Part shown: positions 8,818-17,650 of the stretch, in pieces | How the letters are laid out: each line of letters begins with the position of its first letter | Position numbering within the stretch: the first letter of the stretch is position 1 | Notes under the pieces: generated by a model | What the model was told of the DNA's origin: nothing | Database searches by the model: none | Seen by the model: only the letters and a program-made list of their open reading frames with translations | Translations under genes and position numbers: made by a program | NCBI RefSeq assembly: GCF_013761245.1 | Contig: NZ_JACDUT010000013.1 | Coordinates: forward strand, 1 to 64,000 | Length of the DNA stretch: 64,000 bases | Source: Thermaerobacillus caldiproteolyticus | GTDB lineage: Bacteria > Bacillota > Bacilli > Bacillales > Anoxybacillaceae | Direction of reading: 5' to 3'

Positions 8818-9891
8818 TTAAATGCCGCTGCCATCTTCATATAAAGACCGATTTTCTTCGGCCATCGTTTTCTTTAAGCTGATGATGCCAAGAGTGGCAA
8901 GACAGACGCTAAAAATCGCTACGATCGTGTAAAGGTCGCTGTCTAGCAGTAATTTGACGAGACTGTAAGAAATAACAAGCGAAAAGATCGGCGAAATAAG
9001 CCAAACTTTTAATAATTGAATGACGACTCGTTTTTGCCAAATGTAAAATCCGGTTTTCGCCGTACCGATGCCAATGATGGCTGATGTTGTAATCTGTGTT
9101 AATGGTACCGGTAATCCAAAAATGGATGAGATGATGACGAGAATGGCACCGGTACCGGAAATAGCGATTCCTTCAAACGGAGAAAAGTTGGTAATCTTTT
9201 TTCCGTTCGTTTCAAGCACGCGCCTTCCTAGTAAAGTGGCGCCTAACGCAACGAACAATCCGCCGAAAATCGTTCCGTCTGTCACGGAAATTAATCCGGC
9301 ACCGACTAGTGGCCCCACCGCATTAGCAACGTTGTTCATTCCGGCTGAAAATGCCTCGAAAAAGCCGGTAATAATGAGTAGTGTCATAAAACTTTTTTGC
9401 CACGTTCCTTGTTCGACTTGAGGATACTTTTTCTTGAGCTTTAAAAACCATTTGCCGACGACGAAGGTGAACGCGAACGCGATAATGGGAATGATCACCC
9501 AAATGGAAGCAATGAAAAGAAGTTTTTGCACGTATAAAGCTTGATAGGCGACTCCAACGCCGACAATAGAGCCAACAGTAATTTCGCTCGTTGATAAAGG
9601 AATGCCCATAATGTTCGCTGCAAATAAGGAGATTGCTGCAGCCGTTAAAATAATAATGACAATTTTAATCGTTAAAATGGATGAAGGAATAATGCCGGAG
9701 CCAATGGTTTTGACGACTTCACCTCCGCCGAGACTTCCAAGAAATACACCAAGGCCGCAAAGAAGAAGGGCGATATACTTTTGTTTAATTGCTCCGGACC
9801 CATAAGCAACTCCCATTGCGGCCGCCGCTCCGCTTGCCCCAATGTTCATCGCGAAGAAGAAGGAGACGATAAAAGCAATGGTGATTAACAT
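8818..9891 (-). CDS. cysP: Sulfate permease CysP (PiT family)
   Basis: A 357-residue membrane protein of the inorganic phosphate transporter (PiT) family with about ten hydrophobic segments. The duplicated PiT signature is visible as NIGASGAAAAMGVAYGSGA near the N terminus and GMNNVANAVGPLVGAGL in the middle. In B. subtilis the homologue next to cysH imports sulfate, and the position between cysH and sat supports the same substrate here. Phosphate or another oxyanion cannot be excluded by sequence alone. Confidence 0.88.
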   Translation of the reverse strand: MLITIAFIVSFFFAMNIGASGAAAAMGVAYGSGAIKQKYIALLLCGLGVFLGSLGGGEVVKTIGSGIIPSSILTIKIVIIILTAAAISLFAANIMGIPLSTSEITVGSIVGVGVAYQALYVQKLLFIASIWVIIPIIAFAFTFVVGKWFLKLKKKYPQVEQGTWQKSFMTLLIITGFFEAFSAGMNNVANAVGPLVGAGLISVTDGTIFGGLFVALGATLLGRRVLETNGKKITNFSPFEGIAISGTGAILVIISSIFGLPVPLTQITTSAIIGIGTAKTGFYIWQKRVVIQLLKVWLISPIFSLVISYSLVKLLLDSDLYTIVAIFSVCLATLGIISLKKTMAEENRSLYEDGSGI

Positions 9892-9905
9892 GTTTTCGGC
9901 TCCTC

Positions 9906-10610
9906 CTATGATTCATGAAGACCGCATTCGATTTTTTCATGTCCGGCCCATCTTCCCGAGCGTAAGTTTTCTAAATCATAAACAGGGGAAGTGCATGGTT
10001 CGCAGCCGATGCTTGGATAGCCTTTATCATGGAGCTCGTTGTACGGAAGCTCATGCTTATGAACATAATTCCATACATCTTTCCATGTCCAATGAATTAA
10101 TGGACATATTTTAATCGATCGGAATTTTTCGTCTTTGTTTAAATACTCGACATGTCGACGTGTGGACGATTGTTCGCGCCGCAAGCCGGAGATCCAAGCG
10201 GACACACCGGTTAATACTTCACGCAACGGCACGATTTTGCGCAATTCACAGCACTTATTCGGATTATGTTTCCACAATTCATCGCCAAATTGTTTTGCCT
10301 GCTCGTCAAGTGATAAGTTTGGTTGTTTCATAATGATGCGAAGAGATGGATATTTCTTTTTTACTTTTTCAATCGTTTCATAAGTTTCACGAAAATGAAG
10401 CCCTGTATCAAGAAAGACGATTTCGGCATCCGGTTTTACTTTGGCGATCAAATCGATTAAGACGATGCCCTCAATACCGAAGCTACAGGCATATACGATA
10501 TCATCTTGATAATGGTCATATGCCCAAGCCAAAACATCTAATGCTCCTTTTGTTTCATTGTCACTTGAAAATGACGGTTTTTCTTCGTCCCACGTATGAT
10601 ACGTTAACAT
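9906..10610 (-). CDS. cysH: Phosphoadenylyl/adenylyl-sulfate reductase
   Basis: A 234-residue thioredoxin-dependent reductase that makes sulfite from activated sulfate. The PP-loop nucleotide-binding core includes CSFGIEG. A CC..GCEPC arrangement (CCELRK, later GCEPC) matches the [4Fe-4S]-bearing class that accepts APS and often PAPS. The catalytic cysteine lies in the C-terminal ECGLH tail. Expression is probably controlled by the S-box leader upstream and by the terminator just before this gene. Confidence 0.94.
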   Translation of the reverse strand: MLTYHTWDEEKPSFSSDNETKGALDVLAWAYDHYQDDIVYACSFGIEGIVLIDLIAKVKPDAEIVFLDTGLHFRETYETIEKVKKKYPSLRIIMKQPNLSLDEQAKQFGDELWKHNPNKCCELRKIVPLREVLTGVSAWISGLRREQSSTRRHVEYLNKDEKFRSIKICPLIHWTWKDVWNYVHKHELPYNELHDKGYPSIGCEPCTSPVYDLENLRSGRWAGHEKIECGLHES

Positions 10611-10638
10611 ATGTTGTTCCCCCTACATGTGATTGCTA

Positions 10639-10694
10639 TAAAAAAAGGCGATCTTCCCCTCTATGGTTTGCATGCAAAAAAAGGGAAGCCGCCT
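10639..10694 (-). terminator. Internal terminator between the DUF2292 gene and cysH
   Basis: On the minus strand GGCGGCTTCCC pairs with GGGAAGATCGCC (one bulge) and is followed by seven T residues. It falls between the first small gene and cysH, so it may lower or condition transcription of the remaining operon. Confidence 0.75.
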
Positions 10695-10724
10695 CTAGTT
10701 TGTCTAGTCAGCGTACTTTTTAAT

Positions 10725-10871
10725 TTATCTTAATCTTACTTTCTCGTTTTTTTCCAGCTGAATAATTTTACCGTCTTGAATAACAAGAGTAATAGAACCA
10801 AACTTCATGGAATCTAACATTTCCTTAATTTTTGTAAAAATGGTCTCGAGTTGTTGCTGATCGTTGCCCAC
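10725..10871 (-). CDS. YezD-like DUF2292 small protein
   Basis: A 48-residue protein starting at GTG, seven bases after a strong AAGGAGG. The body (FGSITLVIQDGKIIQLEKNEK) matches the DUF2292/YezD family, short proteins linked to sulfur metabolism genes in Firmicutes. It is the first gene behind the S-box riboswitch and is followed by its own terminator before cysH, so it would be the most abundantly transcribed part of the operon. Its function is not known. Confidence 0.75.
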   Translation of the reverse strand: MGNDQQQLETIFTKIKEMLDSMKFGSITLVIQDGKIIQLEKNEKVRLR

Positions 10872-11010
10872 AACAGTCCCTCCTTGCCATCTTGGCTTTT
10901 CTTATTGTCTAGCTCGGCAGTTAGCTCTTCTGAGTCCAATCGCTTTCACGCCCTGAAGCGCACGTGAAGAACAATAGGATCGAGAGAGAATCACACTGCC
11001 TTTGACTTTG

Positions 11011-11040
11011 ATAATAAAAAAACTTTCCATTTCGGAAAGA
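11011..11040 (-). terminator. S-box expression-platform terminator
   Basis: CTTTCC(GAAAT)GGAAAG followed by TTTTTTTATT on the minus strand, immediately 3' of the SAM aptamer. In S-box leaders high SAM favours this terminator. Confidence 0.85.
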
Positions 11041-11061
11041 CTGAAGAGGTAACGTATTCTA

Positions 11062-11170
11062 CCTTATCTCCCCAAAATGGTTCCCATTTGGCTGGATTTA
11101 GCACCTTGCTTCTGAAGAAGTAGGTTGCCGGGGTTCATTGGGCCAGTTCCCTCCGCCGCTCTTGATAAGT
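11062..11170 (-). promoter_or_regulatory. SAM-I (S-box) riboswitch aptamer
   Basis: The minus strand reads CTTATCAAGAG, then GGCGGAGGGA, ACTGGCCC, TGAACCCCGGCAACC, AAGGTGCTAAATCC and GGGAGATAAG, which are the conserved S-box blocks in order. The outer CTTATC/GATAAG strands form P1. It lies about 200 bases upstream of the DUF2292 start and is followed by a terminator. Known S-box leaders repress when S-adenosylmethionine is plentiful, which fits control of sulfate assimilation. Confidence 0.96.
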
Positions 11171-11185
11171 ATGGAATTGACTAAA

Positions 11186-11213
11186 ATTTTAACATAATTC
11201 TTTCAAAAGTCAA
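11186..11213 (-). promoter_or_regulatory. SigA-type promoter of the cys operon
   Basis: On the minus strand TTGACT and TAAAAT are separated by 16 bases, placing the start site roughly ten bases before the S-box aptamer. Confidence 0.7.
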
Positions 11214-11259
11214 CCCGAGTTTTTCGATAGGAATTATTTTTAGATAGAATAAAAAGGGA

Positions 11260-12200
11260 GGTGAATGAAAAAGAAACCGCCCTCTTGAAGCGAACATTGT
11301 GGCTATAAAGCCGCTGTTTTATACGTTTGATGACAACGCTCACTTGTGCTGTAGTTCCATACGCATAAATTTTTCTTGTATTTGCCCTATAAATCCCGCA
11401 AAGCAGTATACATAGGTGGAAAGCGTCTCTGTTTGCTTTTCGTAGATGACATCCATACATTTTGGGTCAAAGCCGAGATGTTTTAATGCCCGCTGTAACA
11501 TTTCGCCTTCGTCGCTTTAATTGATAATGGGAATTCCTGATGATGCAGCCGCTGTTTTACGATTTCTTAATGTTTGATGTTTCAAGATCTGGCAATTCCA
11601 TCAGTGCGGAGACCGTACGCTTTGGAAAAGCCATAACCGCATCTTCTGTTTCTTCACCAAAAATGCCATTCGCTCCATACCTAGGAAGAGGGAAGACAAG
11701 GCGAATGAAATCTTCTTGAATTTTTTTCACAAAAGGTCTGTGATTTCTGATTTTTACAAGTAAATGTGATGATGCTCCTTTGACCTGTGGTTGCTTTACT
11801 GTTTTTTCATCTCTTTGTTGGAATGTGTCTGTTTACATCTTGAATACATCCATCCTATGTCACACCATAAAGACAAAAGGCATCAAGCGGATCGGTTCCT
11901 CGTTCTGGATCTAATGTGCGATGCGCGACAATGTGTTTCGTTGGATCGAGTCCGAAGATATGCATGGTGCCAGACATAAAGCTTGTGCGCCTCATAAAAA
12001 ATTAATACGTTTCCTGTAACGGAGTTCCATCCCAATGAGCCGAGATTTCTTGTTGGTTGACGATAAAAACTTGACATTTCTAATTTTTCGCTTGAACGCG
12101 TATTTCTGTAGTTGATATAATCTTTTGTCATTTCGTACACCATGTTTGTCCATTCTTCTTGGCACTGTACGTGTGTTTTAGCGTATGTGACAATCGCCAA
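11260..12200 (-). pseudogene. Decayed phage-type N-acetylmuramoyl-L-alanine amidase
   Basis: Minus-strand fragments in several frames resemble one endolysin-like gene. Near 11880-11960 the peptide LDPTKHIVAHRTLDPERGTD resembles the end of an amidase domain. Near 11640-11720 the peptide YGANGIFGEETEDAVMAF matches a peptidoglycan-binding domain of the PG_binding_1 type, broken before its end. A further fragment, YEAHKLYVWHH, lies upstream around 11980. Stops and frame changes separate the pieces, so no full protein can be made. The product family is inferred from these motifs; the 5' portion (12000-12200) is less clear. Confidence 0.5.
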
Positions 12201-12239
12201 GTTTGTTAAAATAAAAAAGGACGGAATGCTCCATCCTTT

Positions 12240-12464
12240 CTATTTTTTTCGTAAATTTCCCAACTCTTCCGCAATGGCTTGCATTTCGCTTGGGCTAAAC
12301 GTTGCTTTTTTCATGACCATCTCGTAAATGTCTTTTAACTCGTCATACCATTCTTCGGAAAAATGCGACGGTTTAATGGCATCGAAGTTTAATACTTTCA
12401 GTTTCTCTTTTATTTTTTCCACCATATATTCAACATTTTCAAAGGATTTCTTCGATAAATCCAT
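12240..12464 (-). CDS. yfkK: DUF1128 family protein YfkK
   Basis: A 74-residue all-helical protein of the DUF1128/YfkK family, function unknown. The Asp-Leu-Ser-Lys start is chosen because GAAGGG lies about ten bases before it; a start three residues earlier would sit on top of that site. It is divergent from yfkJ, the same arrangement of neighbours as in B. subtilis. Confidence 0.88.
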   Translation of the reverse strand: MDLSKKSFENVEYMVEKIKEKLKVLNFDAIKPSHFSEEWYDELKDIYEMVMKKATFSPSEMQAIAEELGNLRKK

Positions 12465-12593
12465 TTTTGTCATTCCCTTCTTCTTCATAATTACGTTTAT
12501 TGTAACACACATTTTAGACAATAAAAGTAGTGAAAGGTATGCATCGCTATTTTAATTTTGTTTATAATGGGTATCGAAGGGAGATGTAGAAAT

Positions 12594-13064
12594 ATGGTGA
12601 AAGTGCTATTTGTCTGCTTAGGAAACATTTGCCGTTCGCCGATGGCGGAGGCAATTTTTCGGGATTTAGTAAGAAAAGAGGGGCTAGAGGGAAAAATTAC
12701 TGTTGATTCTGCCGGAACGGGAAACTGGCATATCGGGAATCCACCGCATGAAGGGACGCAACGGATTTTAAAAGAAAATAACATTGATTTTACGGGAATC
12801 CAAGCACGGCAAGTCAATGAAGAAGATTTGCAAACATTTGATTATATTATCGCGATGGATGCAGAAAATGTCGGAAGTTTACGGCGTTTAGCTGGTTATA
12901 ATAAAACAGGATTCATCGGTCGCCTTCTTGACTTTGTACCAGATAGTGATATGGTTGATGTACCAGATCCATACTATACTGGAAATTTTACAGAAGTATA
13001 CGAATTAATTCAAAAAGGGTGTCAACATTTGCTTGAAACGATAAAAAAAGAGAAAGGACTCTAG
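12594..13064 (+). CDS. yfkJ: Low-molecular-weight protein tyrosine phosphatase YfkJ
   Basis: A 156-residue LMW-PTP. The P-loop CLGNICRS (C-X5-R-S) is at residues 8-15, with the general acid Asp in VPDPYYTG near residue 125. The family dephosphorylates protein tyrosine; B. subtilis YfkJ has been linked to stress resistance. The ATG at 12594 follows GAAGGGAG by about ten bases. It heads a yfkJ-yfkI-yfkH run on the plus strand. Confidence 0.93.
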   Translation: MVKVLFVCLGNICRSPMAEAIFRDLVRKEGLEGKITVDSAGTGNWHIGNPPHEGTQRILKENNIDFTGIQARQVNEEDLQTFDYIIAMDAENVGSLRRLAGYNKTGFIGRLLDFVPDSDMVDVPDPYYTGNFTEVYELIQKGCQHLLETIKKEKGL

Positions 13065-13086
13065 CCAGAAAAGGGGAGAGGAGAAA

Positions 13087-13371
13087 GTGAAAAAAAGCTC
13101 TAAGTTATGGCGAAATGTGATGATCGGTGCTGCGATCGGTGCTGCGATTTCGCTCTTTGATCGAGATGTGAGAGCATCACTATGGCAACATCGGACGGAT
13201 GGCATACGCCAATTGCGCCAACGCATACAACAATATCGTCAATCGCTCGAATCATTGAGAGAAGATGTAATATTTACAGCAGAAAAAATAAAAGAAATAG
13301 CGGAAAAAACCCCTGAAATCATTGAGATATTAAAGGAGACGTACAGTTGGAATCCCCAAATGAAAAAGTGA
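13087..13371 (+). CDS. yfkI: YfkI, YtxH-like membrane-anchored protein
   Basis: A 94-residue protein with a short glycine/alanine-rich hydrophobic segment at residues 11-24 (VMIGAAIGAAISLF), then a charged amphipathic helix rich in Gln, Arg and Glu. This is the layout of YtxH-domain proteins. It starts at GTG after GGAGAGGAG and lies between yfkJ and yfkH as in B. subtilis. Function is unknown. Confidence 0.8.
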   Translation: MKKSSKLWRNVMIGAAIGAAISLFDRDVRASLWQHRTDGIRQLRQRIQQYRQSLESLREDVIFTAEKIKEIAEKTPEIIEILKETYSWNPQMKK

Positions 13372-13385
13372 AGGGGGAACAGTCC

Positions 13386-14219
13386 ATGATGATTAATTTG
13401 ACATTCATCCGTGAAATGGCGAGACGATTTCACGAGGATGAAATTCCTCGCTTATCAGCGGAGTTAGCGTATTTTTTTCTTCTTTCTCTATTCCCTTTTT
13501 TAATTTTCTTATTTACATTGTTGGCCTACCTTCCTTTGCCGCATGAGGATGTCTTGTCGTTAGTACGGCAATATGCGCCAGAGGAAGCGATCCATTTAAT
13601 TGAGGCGAACATTCACAAAATTATGGATTACCAAAATGGAAAGCTTTTGTCCCTTAGTATTATTGGTGCGATTTGGTCAGCTTCTAATGGAATGAATGCG
13701 ATTGTTCGCGCCTTTAATCGCGCTTACGATGTTGAAGAAAATCGGCCGTTTTTCATTGCGAGAGGCGTTTCGATATTACTTACGTTTGGCATGATTTTTG
13801 TCATCATTGTCGCATTATTGCTTCCCGTTTTCGGGAAAACGATAGGGCTGTTTTTGTTTTCTGAGTTTGGCTTTTCCCATACATTTTTAACAATTTGGAA
13901 TGCGTTTCGCTGGGCGGTCAGTTTTGTTATTTTATTTATTGTGTTTACGGCTTTATATTATTTTGCCCCAAATAAGCGACTGTGCTATGCCGATGTCGTT
14001 CGCGGCGCTCTGTTTGCGACGATCGGTTGGATCATTACCTCGCTTGCTTTTTCCTATTACGTCGGTAATTTTGCGAATTATACCGCCATGTATGGAAGTC
14101 TTGGCGGCATGATTATTTTAATGGTTTGGTTTTACTTATCCGGAATGATTATTATTTTGGGCGGTGAAATGAACGCAATTTTCGATTGCGAGCGTAAGGG
14201 AAGAAAGCGAGAGCGTTAA
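13386..14219 (+). CDS. yfkH: YihY/BrkB-family inner membrane protein YfkH
   Basis: A 277-residue integral membrane protein of the YihY/UPF0761 (virulence factor BrkB) family, with about six membrane segments. Conserved patterns include LSAELAYFFLLSLFPFLIF near the N terminus, WSASNGMNAIVRAFN, and YGSLGGMIILMVWFYLSG near the end. I choose the ATG at 13386 after AAGGGGGA; an in-frame TTG upstream overlaps yfkI. The molecular role of the family is not settled. Confidence 0.9.
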   Translation: MMINLTFIREMARRFHEDEIPRLSAELAYFFLLSLFPFLIFLFTLLAYLPLPHEDVLSLVRQYAPEEAIHLIEANIHKIMDYQNGKLLSLSIIGAIWSASNGMNAIVRAFNRAYDVEENRPFFIARGVSILLTFGMIFVIIVALLLPVFGKTIGLFLFSEFGFSHTFLTIWNAFRWAVSFVILFIVFTALYYFAPNKRLCYADVVRGALFATIGWIITSLAFSYYVGNFANYTAMYGSLGGMIILMVWFYLSGMIIILGGEMNAIFDCERKGRKRER

Positions 14220-14307
14220 CATGTACAAACTTCCTTTCATAAGCAATGAGGAACAGGAGATAGTAATAACTGTAGGCCGTTTTATTCAAGATGAGGAGGG
14301 CTTCTGA

Positions 14308-14412
14308 ATGACGAAGCGTACGAAAAAAGACGGTGGCACAAAGCAAAAAGGAAAAAATAAGCCAAAGCATAAAACAAGCAGCAGTGCCAACGGACAAAAC
14401 GGATATCATTAA
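14308..14412 (+). CDS. Small basic protein of unknown function
   Basis: A 34-residue Lys/Gly/Asn/Ser-rich protein (MTKRTKKDGGTKQKGKNKPK at its start) with a strong GAGGAGGG site nine bases ahead and a terminator directly after the stop. Composition resembles minor spore proteins, but I do not recognise a family. The ribosome site and terminator are the reasons for calling it. Confidence 0.5.
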   Translation: MTKRTKKDGGTKQKGKNKPKHKTSSSANGQNGYH

Positions 14413-14417
14413 AAAAG

Positions 14418-14448
14418 AAAGGGCTGTCATATGTCGACAGCCCTTTTA
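14418..14448. terminator. Bidirectional intrinsic terminator
   Basis: AAAGGGCTGTC and GACAGCCCTTTT form a stem with A-run before and T-run after, serving the small plus-strand gene and the convergent BH0509-family gene. Confidence 0.85.
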
Positions 14449-14592
14449 TTCAGCAATTTCTTCATAATGGTAATATGTCTGATTATAAATGTGTTCAATT
14501 TCGGCATCGGTCATGTAGACGAGCTGTTCCCGTGCGATTCCTTTCATTTTTTCAATAAAATCAATCATATTTTTCCGTTCCGCTCTACTCAT
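14446..14592 (-). CDS. BH0509 family small protein
   Basis: A 48-residue protein with the pattern MSRAERKNMIDFIE and YMTDAEIEHIYNQTY, recognised as the BH0509 family of short Bacillaceae proteins with unknown function. AAAGGAGCG precedes the ATG by about seven bases. Confidence 0.75.
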   Translation of the reverse strand: MSRAERKNMIDFIEKMKGIAREQLVYMTDAEIEHIYNQTYYHYEEIAE

Positions 14593-14708
14593 TTGCCATC
14601 GCTCCTTTATTCTGTTTTAAAACAGTTTCTTTTTATCTTGCTTGTATTATATAACAGAACAGAAGAGCGGTCAACACCATTTTTGAAAAATAAGCAAAAA
14701 AATTGAGG

Positions 14709-15860
14709 TCATTTAGCAGCGACCTCGTGTTTCTTGTTATATAACAACATAATAAAAACAAAGAAAAGAAGAAAACTGATCGTAATAAAAAAGCTTCCAT
14801 TTTGCTGATATTGCATAACTACTCCTGTAATAAAAGGACCACTCATGCTTCCAACGCTATAAAGAATGCCACATAGAAGGTTCCCAGTTGGCAATAGGTG
14901 CTTTGGAAGCAAGTCAGCCATATACGCAATCCCAAGCGAAAATAAGGAGCCGACAAACATTCCGGCAACAAAAAAGCAAGCAAATAAACCAATAAGTGAA
15001 TGAACGAACAACCATGCGATTAGAAAGCTCGCACTGCCGATCAATAAAGCAAACGCAACAACGAATTTCCGTTGAAACCGATCGCTTAATAAGCCAAGCG
15101 GCAGTTGAAAGACGATACTCCCGATGGAAAAGGCGGGTAAAATGATAGAAACGTGCTGGATGGAAATGTGTTCCCTTAGGGCGTAAACGGGAAAAATTCC
15201 ATGAATCGATGCTTCTAAAAATCCGTATGCCAATGGAAGTAATAAAGCGACCCATGCATATTGCCACACATTGAAAAAGCGGCGAAACGTATCAAAAAAG
15301 CGGGAGTGTTCTTCTTCTGTCTCCGGATGTTCATTTTTCAATAAAAACACGGTGAGCCATCCAACCAAGCTGAGCAACGATGACAATAAAAATGGCAATG
15401 CCTCGTTTATTTCTACGAGTGATGCCAACAGCGGCCCAACAGTAAATCCGATTCCAAAAAACAATCCATACAATGATAGGTTGCGACCGCGTCGATGAGG
15501 AGGAGAGAAATCCGTAATCCACGTTTGCGTCGCAAAATGAAGCATATGGTCGCCGATGCCGATCAGCAGCCGTAATAAAAACCAAAAGAAAAATGAATGC
15601 CATAGTGGAAATAAAGCGAGTGATAGTAGTACAATAAAACCACCCAGTATAATAATGAGGCGGTATCCATATTTTCGCAACGGCTTTTCCATCAAAGGCG
15701 AGATAAGTAATACCCCGATATATAACGATGTTGCATGTATCCCATTTACCGATGAGGAAACCCCGTTTTTCTCTAATAAAATGGAAATTAGAGGAAGGAG
15801 CGTTCCTTGAGACAAGCCGGAAATTGCAACAATACTGACTAAAATCCAAAACCGCATCAT
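14709..15860 (-). CDS. yfkF: MFS transporter YfkF
   Basis: A 383-residue major facilitator with about twelve membrane segments. The loop 2-3 motif is weak, and a DRFQRKF loop precedes segment 8. The position between yfkH and chaA matches B. subtilis yfkF, an uncharacterised efflux-type carrier. The ATG pair at 15860/15857 follows GGGG; a TTG further upstream has no ribosome site. Substrate is unknown. Confidence 0.85.
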   Translation of the reverse strand: MMRFWILVSIVAISGLSQGTLLPLISILLEKNGVSSSVNGIHATSLYIGVLLISPLMEKPLRKYGYRLIIILGGFIVLLSLALFPLWHSFFFWFLLRLLIGIGDHMLHFATQTWITDFSPPHRRGRNLSLYGLFFGIGFTVGPLLASLVEINEALPFLLSSLLSLVGWLTVFLLKNEHPETEEEHSRFFDTFRRFFNVWQYAWVALLLPLAYGFLEASIHGIFPVYALREHISIQHVSIILPAFSIGSIVFQLPLGLLSDRFQRKFVVAFALLIGSASFLIAWLFVHSLIGLFACFFVAGMFVGSLFSLGIAYMADLLPKHLLPTGNLLCGILYSVGSMSGPFITGVVMQYQQNGSFFITISFLLFFVFIMLLYNKKHEVAAK

Positions 15861-15939
15861 GCATACCCCGTTTTTCAAAAATACTATCTACCATAGTACA
15901 TCGTCTCTGATTTGATGACAACAAAAAGAGGTGACACAA

Positions 15940-16344
15940 ATGGAATTTACGATGAAAGAAGTAGGGTTTCAAACGACGTTGCCGTACGGAGAATTACATG
16001 TTGCTGGCGACGAAGCATACGGCTTTCGTCCTTATCAGCTGCTTGCCGCTTCCATTGCTGTGTGCAGCGGGGGCGTATTGCGAAAAGTATTAGAGAAAAA
16101 GCGGTTGCATGTGGAGGATATGACGATTCGTGCTGATGTCAAAAGAAACGAAGCAAAGGCGAATCGGATTGAAAAGGTTCATCTTCATTTTGTCATTCAA
16201 GGAAACGGGTTGCGTGAAGAACAGATAGCGAAATCGCTCGAGGTGGCGAGAAAAAATTGCCCGATGGTTCAATCTGTAGAGGGAAGCATTGAAGTAACGG
16301 AATCATTTGAGTTAGTCACAGATAGAAAGGTTGAATGCGGATGA
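15940..16344 (+). CDS. OsmC/Ohr family protein
   Basis: A 134-residue OsmC-fold protein. The two cysteines expected for thiol peroxidase chemistry are present, in SIAVCSGG near residue 47 and ARKNCPM near 107. Such enzymes reduce organic hydroperoxides, often with low-molecular thiols; bacillithiol would be the likely partner in this genus, which is inference. AAAGAGGTGA precedes the ATG at 15940. The stop overlaps the chaA start (ATGA), so the two are translationally coupled. Confidence 0.85.
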   Translation: MEFTMKEVGFQTTLPYGELHVAGDEAYGFRPYQLLAASIAVCSGGVLRKVLEKKRLHVEDMTIRADVKRNEAKANRIEKVHLHFVIQGNGLREEQIAKSLEVARKNCPMVQSVEGSIEVTESFELVTDRKVECG

Positions 16345-17396
16345 TAAACAAAGTGTTTTCGTTGATCGTGCTGATTGGTGTGCCGCTATCGGTCATAGGC
16401 GGGCTCCTTCATTGGCCGGCTGTGATCATGTTTGCTGTTTACTGCTTAACGATTATTGGATTAGCAAGCTATATGGGGAGAGCAACCGAAAGCTTAGCGA
16501 TTGTCGCGGGTCCGCGCATTGGTGGTTTGTTGAATGCGACGTTTGGTAATGCTGTTGAATTGATTATTTCGATTTTTGCATTAAAAGCAGGGTTAGTCGA
16601 AGTCGTGCTCGCGTCACTGACAGGTTCTGTGCTCGGGAACTTATTGTTGGTGGCGGGATTATCCTTTTTTGTGGGAGGACTTAAGCATAAGCGTCAGGAA
16701 TTTAACGTATACGACGCGCGTCATAACGCCGGATTGCTAACCTTTGCGATTTTGGTTGCTTTTGTGATTCCAGAAGTGTTTTCTATCCATATGTCAAAGG
16801 CGGAAACGTTATCGCTTAGCGTTGGCATTTCTATTATTATGATTGCTCTTTATTTGGCGGCTTTATATTTTAAACTTGTCAGCCATCGCGGGGTATACCA
16901 ACATAAATCAGATGAAGTGGAAGAACACGAAGAACCGGAATGGACGAAAGGAAAATCGATTGCTATTCTAGCGCTCGCGACTGTAGCGGTTGCTTACATA
17001 TCGGAGAAACTTGTTCATACATTTGAAACTGTGGCAGAATCGTTTGGCTGGAGTGAACTGTTTATTGGGATCATCATTGTCGCGATTGTCGGCAACGCAG
17101 CGGAGCATGCTTCCGCGGTCATTATGGCGTACAAAAATAAAATGAATGTAGCTGTGGAGATTGCGATCGGTTCGACGCTGCAAATTGCGATGTTCGTCGC
17201 TCCGGTGCTTGTGCTCGCGTCGCTTTTGTTTCCAACAAGAATGCCGCTCGTATTTTCACTGCCGGAATTAATTGCAATGGCCACTTCAGTGCTATTAACG
17301 ATCGTACTTTCCAACGATGGAGATACGAACTGGTTTGAAGGAGCCACTCTGCTTGCTGCTTATACGATTATGGGCATTGGTTTTTACTTATTATAG
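16341..17396 (+). CDS. chaA: Calcium/proton antiporter ChaA (YfkE)
   Basis: A 351-residue CaCA-superfamily exchanger with eleven or so membrane segments. The two alpha repeats are visible as GLLNATFGNAVELIISIFAL and IVGNAAEHASAVIMAYKNK, each with the conserved Glu. A short acidic His/Glu loop separates the halves. B. subtilis YfkE (ChaA) is a Ca2+/H+ antiporter. The ATG at 16341 overlaps the OsmC stop; an ATG six bases upstream is too close to the GAAAGG site. Confidence 0.92.
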   Translation: MINKVFSLIVLIGVPLSVIGGLLHWPAVIMFAVYCLTIIGLASYMGRATESLAIVAGPRIGGLLNATFGNAVELIISIFALKAGLVEVVLASLTGSVLGNLLLVAGLSFFVGGLKHKRQEFNVYDARHNAGLLTFAILVAFVIPEVFSIHMSKAETLSLSVGISIIMIALYLAALYFKLVSHRGVYQHKSDEVEEHEEPEWTKGKSIAILALATVAVAYISEKLVHTFETVAESFGWSELFIGIIIVAIVGNAAEHASAVIMAYKNKMNVAVEIAIGSTLQIAMFVAPVLVLASLLFPTRMPLVFSLPELIAMATSVLLTIVLSNDGDTNWFEGATLLAAYTIMGIGFYLL

Positions 17397-17416
17397 AGAA
17401 GGAAGTTCATTTCAAA

Positions 17417-17456
17417 AAAGGGGACTCTGTGAAAAAAACAGAGTCCCTTTGTTATT
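17417..17456 (+). terminator. Terminator after chaA
   Basis: GGGGACTCTGT pairs with ACAGAGTCCC and is followed by TTTGTTATTT. Confidence 0.85.
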
Positions 17457-17650
17457 TGGGCAAAACATGTATCAAATAGGAGGAAAAACATATAGATCTT
17501 CATGAAAAGAATGACTTACTAAATAATATAGCATACTACATTTATTTTATGAATATTCTGAACAAAAATAATAAATTTTTTCTTTATGGATAAACCGCCT
17601 TTTTTTGAAAAAAATAACGTTGAAAGCAGCTATGGAAAGGAGTGCACAAG

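Noticed and set aside
14431-14706. 91-codon plus-strand frame
   Set aside because: It is antisense to the BH0509-family gene, which has a strong ribosome site and family match.
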